From the NCBI GenBank assembly GCA_902780305.1, contig CACZFB010000048.1, positions 1 to 46,722 of the forward strand: a stretch of DNA of 46,722 nucleotides. Direction: 5' to 3'. The position numbers and the translations under genes are program-made. The notes under the pieces were generated by a model that was given only the letters and a program-made list of their open reading frames with translations, had not been told where the DNA came from and searched no databases. This stretch comes from an uncultured Coriobacteriaceae bacterium. Its GTDB lineage: Bacteria > Actinomycetota > Coriobacteriia > Coriobacteriales > Atopobiaceae. This document shows, in pieces, positions 41,581 to 46,722 of this stretch (positions are counted from its first letter, which is position 1; each line of letters opens with the position of its first letter).

Positions 41581-41859
41581 TTACTGGATGTTATCGCGAA
41601 TACCAAGGCTCTTGATGAGCGTTCGATACGCCTCGATGTCCTGCTTCTTGATGTACGACAGAAGACGACGACGCTTACCGACCAGCATGAGCAGACCACG
41701 ACGCGTGTGGAAGTCCTTCTTGTGGGACTTCATGTGCTCGGTGAGGCCGCGAATGCGCTCGGTGAGCAGGGCAACCTGCACTGCCGCAGAACCGGAGTCG
41801 TGCTCGTCCTTGCCGTAGGTGCGGATCAGCTCCGCCTTGCGCTCCTTGCTTACTGCCAT
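41581..41859 (-). CDS. rpsO: 30S ribosomal protein S15
   Basis: S15 binds the 16S rRNA platform early in 30S assembly. The 92-residue product starting [17 protein letters not shown] contains the conserved [44 protein letters not shown] and YLKK-type YIKKQD segments. ATG 41859 follows CGAAAGGTGGT; a longer reading to 42051 is not supported. It has its own promoter at 41951-41979 and a leader of about 80 nt with a repeated CTTGGCGGC, where S15 could bind its own message. Confidence 0.96.
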   Translation of the reverse strand: MAVSKERKAELIRTYGKDEHDSGSAAVQVALLTERIRGLTEHMKSHKKDFHTRRGLLMLVGKRRRLLSYIKKQDIEAYRTLIKSLGIRDNIQ

Positions 41860-41950
41860 TCTTGCTACCACCTTTCGTTTGCTATTCGCCTCGAACTGGG
41901 CAGGCCGCCAAGGTGTAACGTGCCGCCAAGTACGAGGTACTGACCGAGGA

Positions 41951-41979
41951 AGTATAGCATCTAGGGACGTGACACACAA
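41951..41979 (-). promoter_or_regulatory. rpsO promoter
   Basis: On the minus strand TTGTGT and TATACT are 17 nt apart, about 92 nt before the rpsO start. Confidence 0.65.
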
Positions 41980-42017
41980 AACATACACCTTAGTGGTAGG
42001 ACGCACGAATGAAATGA

Positions 42018-42044
42018 GGCCGCTTTCACGGACTGGCAGCGGCC
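42018..42044. terminator. Hairpin between the NlpC/P60 gene and rpsO
   Basis: GGCCGCT and AGCGGCC form a 7-bp stem around a 13-nt loop. On the minus strand TCATTTCATT follows. It backs up the repeat at 42061-42104 in ending the secreted-enzyme transcript. Confidence 0.45.
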
Positions 42045-42060
42045 TTGCCACGGCGGTGGT

Positions 42061-42104
42061 ACAAAGGGGACTGTCCCCTGTGTCCGGGGGACTGTCCCCT
42101 TTGT
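42061..42104. repeat. Palindromic repeat of the GGGGACTGTCCCC type
   Basis: ACAAAGGGGACTGTCCCC and GGGGACTGTCCCCTTTGT are inverted copies with one central mismatch and an 8-nt loop. The element lies 24 nt after the NlpC/P60 gene stop. It is preceded by CGGCGGTGGTA (42051-42061), which also precedes the element at 46275. Confidence 0.78.
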
Positions 42105-42128
42105 CCGGCCGAGTGGATCGGCTCGTCC

Positions 42129-44324
42129 TTACGCGATGTTGATGTTACCGAGCCAACCCCATTTGGGTGTGACGGTGGTCCCGTAGTAATCGAGCCAGTC
42201 GGTAACCGATATCTTTCGGATGGTGCCTACGTTGTCCATAATCCAGCCGTCGCCCACATAGACGCCCACGTGCCCGTAGATGCCACCCAAATAGGTGTGC
42301 GTGTGCGTACTCACCGCAATGATCATGCCCACCTTGAGGTTGCCCAGGTCGCTGGAATGGCAGTATTCGTAGTAGAGGTCATCCGCGTTGCCCCAGAACG
42401 TCCCGTAACCCGCATTGCTGTACACGTCCTCGACCCATGCCGCACACAATCCACCGCCCGGTGACGGCGTGGAGAGCGCCGCGTTCACGATGCGTCGCTG
42501 CTGGGCGTTTGCCTTAGCGAGTTCCTGCCCCTTGAGCTGGCTAAAGGGTTTGTTATACAGGACGGTGCCTTTGTCGGCATCGCTGTTAGACGGTGCGGCG
42601 GTACCCTTTACCACCAGCTTCGCCTGCACGGCGTCAATCGACTTGCCCAGACCATCGGTGCCGGTTATCTCGCTGTTGGATGCCCATTCGAGCCAGCCCA
42701 CCCCCGCGACGTGCACGCGATAGTACACGGAGTAGGCGGAAGCGAGCTCTCCGGTGAGGTTGAGGGCAATCTGGTCGATTGCCTTGCCCGCCACGCCAAC
42801 CGAGCCCGAGTCGCTCGACTCGGTCCAGGTTCCGTTGAGCGAGCGCGCCCGGTAGGTCACGCCACCCGCTGGCGTAGACGCATCGCTCTCGATGCGCGCG
42901 GCAAACAACTCGATGGATGTGGAGTCGCTGGTGGTGCCTGCGGTCTTGCCGGACGTGCGCTCGCCTTGCCATGAGCCTCCCACGTCCTTGGTGTTGTACG
43001 CAATACCCGCTGCCGCGACGAACGGCACAGAGAAGTCACCCGTCTCCCCCTGTGGCGCCGAGGAGCCCTTGGGCAGAATCTTCGTCTCTATGCGCTCGCA
43101 GCGAAGAGCCATGCCGGCGGTTCCCGCCTGCTCGCCGTTCTTTGCCCATCCGAGCCAACCAAACTTCTGCACGTGCACGCGATACCACAGGTCGTAATGA
43201 TCGGCAGCCTCGCCGGTGAGCGCCATGGTAAACGCCTCGATGCGCAGCGACCTCCCGGTTGTGCCAGAATATGCGCCGTCCGAACGCTCCCCCTGCCATC
43301 CGATGCGCTGAACATGGGCGTTGTACACCACGCCACCACTATGCTCGCCGCTCACCAGCTTGGCGGAGAAGGCCTCGATGCGCAGGCCGCGACCCACAGT
43401 GCCCACTGCCTCGTTGGAGTTCTGCCAGCCCACACGCTGCACGTGCCCGCGCATCGACAGGTGCGTGCCGTCCACAAACGGCCTCGCCGTCGCGCCCGGT
43501 GCGGATTGGCCCTTGGGAAGCACGCGGATCTCGATGCCTTCCACCCGCCTGCTCAGACTGGAGGTGCCGGCAGTCTGCCCGTTGCAGGCCCAGTCAAGCC
43601 AGCCATAGCTCTGCACATGAAGTCGATACCAGATGGAGTAGTTGGCGGCCAGCTCGTCCGAGAGCTTGAGGCGCAGCGCCTCTACGCGAAGCTTCCGACC
43701 CGATGTGCCGCACAGGTCGCCGTCGCTCACCCAGTCCTGCCAACCGACACGCTGCACATGTGCCTGGTAGCTGATGCCGGGGATGGTCTTCCCGGATCCG
43801 TCCTCAAGGCGAATGCGCATCGCCTCCACGCGGAGCGACTCGCCATAGGTGCCAGCCGTGATGCCATCACGCACCCAGTCTTGCCAGCCCTTCTTCTGGA
43901 CATGGCCCGTATAGGCGACGTGAAGCTCCTCGGCCACGTTGGGCGAGGTCGCCTGTGTTGCAAGGGCGGTTGCGGCATCGGCGCCAGACTCGCTAGTGCC
44001 TGAGCCGTCTTCAGTAACCTCAACCTCGCTAACGCCGTCGGCGCCTTGGGCGACAACCGCAGGCTCCATAGGCTCCGGCGCCGATTCGTCCAAGCCCGTT
44101 GGCTCAGCCGACTGCTGCGCCTGGCCCATACCGTCTGCATCGTTGGAAGGCTGTGGGTCAATCGTGCCATTCGGCACGGTCACTACCGTCTCCTGCTGTT
44201 CTGCGACAACCTGGACGTCATCGGCAAGTGCACCCGACGGCAGCACGAGCACGAGCGCGGCTGCCGCCGCGAAGGCGGCGAGCACGCGGCTCAATTGTTG
44301 CAAGGTCGTCTTGTTTCTCATCAT
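42129..44324 (-). CDS. Secreted NlpC/P60-like peptidoglycan enzyme with about nine ChW repeats
   Basis: A signal peptide ([22 protein letters not shown]) is followed by an acidic Ser/Thr/Glu-rich region and about nine ChW (Clostridium hydrophobic with Trp) repeats of about 45 residues, each with GW and GT-G...VEA. The C-terminal 120 residues form a cysteine-peptidase domain: the probable catalytic Cys in [16 protein letters not shown] and His in [16 protein letters not shown], as in NlpC/P60 and CHAP enzymes that cut peptide stems. ATG 44324 (or 44321) follows GGGGG. It is the last of three co-directional secreted wall enzymes. The final three ChW repeats are the most divergent. Confidence 0.8.
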   Translation of the reverse strand: MMRNKTTLQQLSRVLAAFAAAAALVLVLPSGALADDVQVVAEQQETVVTVPNGTIDPQPSNDADGMGQAQQSAEPTGLDESAPEPMEPAVVAQGADGVSEVEVTEDGSGTSESGADAATALATQATSPNVAEELHVAYTGHVQKKGWQDWVRDGITAGTYGESLRVEAMRIRLEDGSGKTIPGISYQAHVQRVGWQDWVSDGDLCGTSGRKLRVEALRLKLSDELAANYSIWYRLHVQSYGWLDWACNGQTAGTSSLSRRVEGIEIRVLPKGQSAPGATARPFVDGTHLSMRGHVQRVGWQNSNEAVGTVGRGLRIEAFSAKLVSGEHSGGVVYNAHVQRIGWQGERSDGAYSGTTGRSLRIEAFTMALTGEAADHYDLWYRVHVQKFGWLGWAKNGEQAGTAGMALRCERIETKILPKGSSAPQGETGDFSVPFVAAAGIAYNTKDVGGSWQGERTSGKTAGTTSDSTSIELFAARIESDASTPAGGVTYRARSLNGTWTESSDSGSVGVAGKAIDQIALNLTGELASAYSVYYRVHVAGVGWLEWASNSEITGTDGLGKSIDAVQAKLVVKGTAAPSNSDADKGTVLYNKPFSQLKGQELAKANAQQRRIVNAALSTPSPGGGLCAAWVEDVYSNAGYGTFWGNADDLYYEYCHSSDLGNLKVGMIIAVSTHTHTYLGGIYGHVGVYVGDGWIMDNVGTIRKISVTDWLDYYGTTVTPKWGWLGNINIA

Positions 44325-44371
44325 TACCCCCAATGGCGTCGTTTCGCCAAGTTCTTCCTTTTATGATGCCT

Positions 44372-46147
44372 CTAGTACGACACCACTGTCGTACCATAAG
44401 GTATGCAATCGTAGATCCATTTTGCCTGGTCGATGGGAAGCCTCACGCAGCCTGCGGACACATGGGCGCCCAGCGTCCCGTCCATTATCTGGAACGAGTC
44501 CTTCTCGTAGAGGACGGTATGGAAGAGATAGGGACCGCTGAACCGCGTCCAGTAGTAGCACGAATAGCCGTCACCGAACTCGTAGCCCTTGTCGCTGGTG
44601 CTGAAGACGCCCGTAACGGTTGGGGTGTCCCACGCACCCACAGACGCGACCCAGTTCTTTATCCTGGTCCACGAGCCCTGCGAGCCCTGGTATATACCCA
44701 CGCGGCACGCGTCCAAGTCAACCATAATGAGGTAGTTAGTGTCGCTGTCGTAGCCCTGAGCCTTGCGTGTCATGCCATCCACGAAGTACGACTTGCCCAC
44801 GCAACTGTTGGCCGTGGAACCGGGGGCCTTGTAGCCCTTGGGCAGTATGCGAATCTGGTAGGCCTCCAAGGTCTTCGAGGCGCCAGTCGATCCCGCCGGG
44901 GCGCCATTCTTTGCCCAGCCAAGCCATCCCGCCTTGCTGACATGCGCCCGATACCACACGTCGTAGAACTTTGCCAGGTCGTCCGAAAGCCTGAAGCTCA
45001 CAGCCTCGACCGTGTTGCTGTTGTAGCGTGCCTCCTCGTCGGGTATTACCCAGGACGTCCAGCCAAAGCGCGACACGTGCGCGCGGTACTCAAGCGACCC
45101 GGGCAAACCATCCGAGAAATCCCACTTTGCACGAATGCCACGCACCGGGGTGGACTTGCCCGTGGTGCCCGACACCTTTCCGGGAAGCACGTAGTCCTGC
45201 CACGATCCCTTTACCAGCGACGCATACGTGAGGGCACCGGAGCGATACTCGACGAATGGCAGCGCGCACTGGCCGTCGTTGTCGGGGCCTGTGGCGTCCT
45301 TGGCAACGAGCATCACTTGGATTGCTTCAACGCGCTTGGAGAACCCTGCGGTACCCGCCTCGTCCCAGTTGCTCGCCCACGCCAGCCAACCCACGCCGCT
45401 CACATGGACGCGATACCAGACGTCGTACACCTTGGCCGCGTCGCCAGTGAGCTTGAGACGCAGTGCCTCCACGCGCAGCGACTTGCCTTTCGTACCCGCA
45501 TAGGCACCGTTCTCGACCACGTCCATCCAACCCTTGCGTTGCACATGCGCCTGGTAGGCAACGCCACCGGTAATCCCGTCGCCCGCAAGAGAGATGCAGA
45601 GGCCTTCCATGCGCAGCGACTTTCCGGTGGTACCGAGCGTGAGGATGTTGCCGGCCTCAACGTTGTTCTGCCACGGAAGCCATGCCTTGCGCTGCACGTA
45701 GGCTCGGCCCGAGATCGTCGCCTTTCCCGTGGAAGTTGCGTCAGCGGCTGCGGTCAGCTTGGCGTCCTGCCCTTTTGCGTCTTCTGGCTTTTCGTCCGCC
45801 GCGACCACCTCGACCGCACTGTTGGCAACCGGATCCTCGGCCTGCACCACAACGCTCTCCGGCTCGGTCTCGATTGCCGGCTGTGCTTCGGATGCGCTTG
45901 CGTCAGGGGCGGACGCATTGGCGGGCTGCGTCTGTGTTGGGTCTTGAGCATCACCTGCCGGGTCGCCTTCCGTAGTCGTGTCCCCCACGCCCTCCGTAGG
46001 CGGGGTGACCACCTCGGCTGGTGCGCCATCCTGACCGCTTGGCTCGCCCACCTCACTGGCGAGTGCGATCGGTGTCACGAGGGCAAAGACGGCCAGACAA
46101 CAGGCCACGGCCGCAAGGAGCTTGAGTAATGCGCGCGTTTGTCTCAT
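44372..46147 (-). CDS. Secreted L,D-transpeptidase (YkuD) with about six ChW repeats
   Basis: From ATG 46147 the 591-residue protein has a signal peptide (LLKLLAAVACCLAVFALVTPIALA), an acidic Pro/Ala-rich spacer (about 30-125), six ChW repeats (about 135-425) and a YkuD domain. The catalytic site reads HVSAGCVRLPIDQAKWIYD, with the nucleophilic Cys; the usual SHGC is SAGC here, so the inner His is replaced by Ala. YkuD enzymes form 3-3 cross-links in peptidoglycan or attach proteins to it. It lies 47 nt upstream of the NlpC/P60 gene and probably shares a message with it. Confidence 0.85.
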   Translation of the reverse strand: MRQTRALLKLLAAVACCLAVFALVTPIALASEVGEPSGQDGAPAEVVTPPTEGVGDTTTEGDPAGDAQDPTQTQPANASAPDASASEAQPAIETEPESVVVQAEDPVANSAVEVVAADEKPEDAKGQDAKLTAAADATSTGKATISGRAYVQRKAWLPWQNNVEAGNILTLGTTGKSLRMEGLCISLAGDGITGGVAYQAHVQRKGWMDVVENGAYAGTKGKSLRVEALRLKLTGDAAKVYDVWYRVHVSGVGWLAWASNWDEAGTAGFSKRVEAIQVMLVAKDATGPDNDGQCALPFVEYRSGALTYASLVKGSWQDYVLPGKVSGTTGKSTPVRGIRAKWDFSDGLPGSLEYRAHVSRFGWTSWVIPDEEARYNSNTVEAVSFRLSDDLAKFYDVWYRAHVSKAGWLGWAKNGAPAGSTGASKTLEAYQIRILPKGYKAPGSTANSCVGKSYFVDGMTRKAQGYDSDTNYLIMVDLDACRVGIYQGSQGSWTRIKNWVASVGAWDTPTVTGVFSTSDKGYEFGDGYSCYYWTRFSGPYLFHTVLYEKDSFQIMDGTLGAHVSAGCVRLPIDQAKWIYDCIPYGTTVVSY

Positions 46148-46274
46148 TGGTTCTCTTTCTCGCAAGGCAGTACAAACAGTAATGGAAAGAGTGTAGCGCA
46201 AAAAACATGCGACAGCTTCCCGAAGGGACCGGCGTTTTGCCGTACCTTAACCCAATGTGACGGCGGTGGTAGAA

Positions 46275-46328
46275 AAGGGATGACCCCCACCGATGGCCCG
46301 TACGGCCTCTCAGTGGGGGTCACCCCTT
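46275..46328. repeat. Palindromic repeat, probable terminator of the partial L,D-transpeptidase gene
   Basis: Arms around AAGGGATGACCCCCAC and GTGGGGGTCACCCCTT pair with one mismatch, centred near GGCCCGTACGGCC. It lies 22 nt after the stop at 46351 and is preceded by CGGCGGTGGTA, as at 42051. Confidence 0.75.
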
Positions 46329-46350
46329 GATTGGTAACTATGATTCGCCG

Positions 46351-46722
46351 CTAGGCGTTGTACACGACCATGGTCGAGCCGATGGGCACGTGGTCGTAGA
46401 TGTACTTGGCCAAGTCGATGGGAAGTCGATAGCAGCCGTGCGTCTCGTTGTTGCCCAGCTGGCCACCCCACCACAGGTTCGTCTTGGAACCCTCGGTGTA
46501 CAGCTCGGAGTGGATGGATCCACTGCCAAGGCCCTCGGTAACATACCAGGACGAGTAGCCGGTACCACTCTCGTAGGTCTTGCCGGTTACGGTAAAGGTG
46601 CCGTCGAACTGGTTGCCGCTCGGCGTGGCGCACACGCTAATCCACTGGCGCTTCCAGGCGCCCTTCTTGCCCTTATATACGCAGACTGTGAAGGTGCTCT
46701 TGTCACAGAGGATCAGATAATT
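46351..46722 (-). CDS. L,D-transpeptidase (YkuD), C-terminal part, cut by the window end
   Basis: The frame is open to the last base. It begins NYLILCDKSTFTVCVYKGKKG, the opening strand of a YkuD domain, and reaches the active site ETHGCYRLPIDLAKYIYDHVP with the standard His-Gly-Cys. Compared with the neighbour at 44372, the catalytic motif is canonical and the sequence clearly paralogous (SGTGYSSWYV against GDGYSCYYWT). The upstream part, possibly with ChW repeats and a signal peptide, lies outside the window. Confidence 0.85.
   Translation of the reverse strand, partial: NYLILCDKSTFTVCVYKGKKGAWKRQWISVCATPSGNQFDGTFTVTGKTYESGTGYSSWYVTEGLGSGSIHSELYTEGSKTNLWWGGQLGNNETHGCYRLPIDLAKYIYDHVPIGSTMVVYNA

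Noticed and set aside
44099..46129. 676-codon plus-strand open frame opposite the L,D-transpeptidase and NlpC/P60 genes
   Set aside because: It mirrors two genes with clear signal peptides, ChW repeats and catalytic motifs. Its translation is rich in Arg, Val and His with no domain, as expected for an antisense frame in 60% GC DNA.

Overview
The window is about 60% GC and packed with genes. It looks like a chromosomal segment of a fermentative actinobacterium, most likely class Coriobacteriia (Olsenella/Atopobium/Collinsella-like). Supporting signs are an actinobacterial garA-ftsR pair, AdhE, Clostridium-type ChW-repeat surface enzymes, and a Firmicute-like block of housekeeping genes. This placement is inference from gene content; no 16S rRNA or other marker lies in the window. 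I see no rRNA, tRNA, CRISPR array, transposase or prophage gene.

Layout. 1-5080 holds the end of adhE, a phosphotransferase-fold kinase, a lipoprotein, the folA-thyA pair, a frame-disrupted hypothetical gene, a small membrane protein and an XRE regulator. 5136-6686 is a GH32 beta-fructosidase. 7091-10480 encodes a 1129-residue protein with the layout of an SF1 (UPF1-like) helicase but eroded ATPase motifs. 10571-17196 is a co-directional run: a CDP-alcohol phosphatidyltransferase fused in frame to a D-Ala-D-Ala carboxypeptidase, a GcvT-like protein, RidA, GarA-like FHA protein, FtsR-like MerR regulator, apt, and a ClC transporter. 17278-21422 holds trxB, dut, nrdR, and a LysM protein (YneA-like) divergent from lexA with two LexA boxes, then a DUF1624-type membrane protein.

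21208-41859, almost all on the minus strand, is a genome-maintenance and RNA block. In transcription order it reads rpsO, pnp, a zinc-ribbon gene, RNase J, ftsK, rodZ, rimO, pgsA, recA, recX, rny, a MutL-like GHKL ATPase, spoVS, miaB, miaA, hflX. From memory this resembles the Bacillus order rpsO-pnpA...rnjB...spoIIIE...ymfM-pgsA...recA-rny-ymdB-spoVS...miaB...miaA...hflX...lexA-yneA. recA carries a perfect LexA box inside its promoter spacer. 42129-46722 is a tandem set of three secreted cell-wall enzymes: an NlpC/P60-like protein, an L,D-transpeptidase, and a second L,D-transpeptidase cut by the window end. The first two carry multiple ChW repeats.

Two themes run through the window. First, a family of palindromic intergenic elements sits 7-25 nt after stop codons. 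Three are long inverted pairs, at 18294, 30372 and 39161, whose two arms change together between copies; they probably act as terminators. Second, several otherwise conserved genes carry lesions: an out-of-frame deletion in RNase J, a nonsense codon in the zinc-ribbon gene, a frame break at 3251-3996, an in-frame gene fusion at 10571-12487, and an odd hflX C-terminus. These are either real gene decay or errors in a draft assembly; reads would decide.
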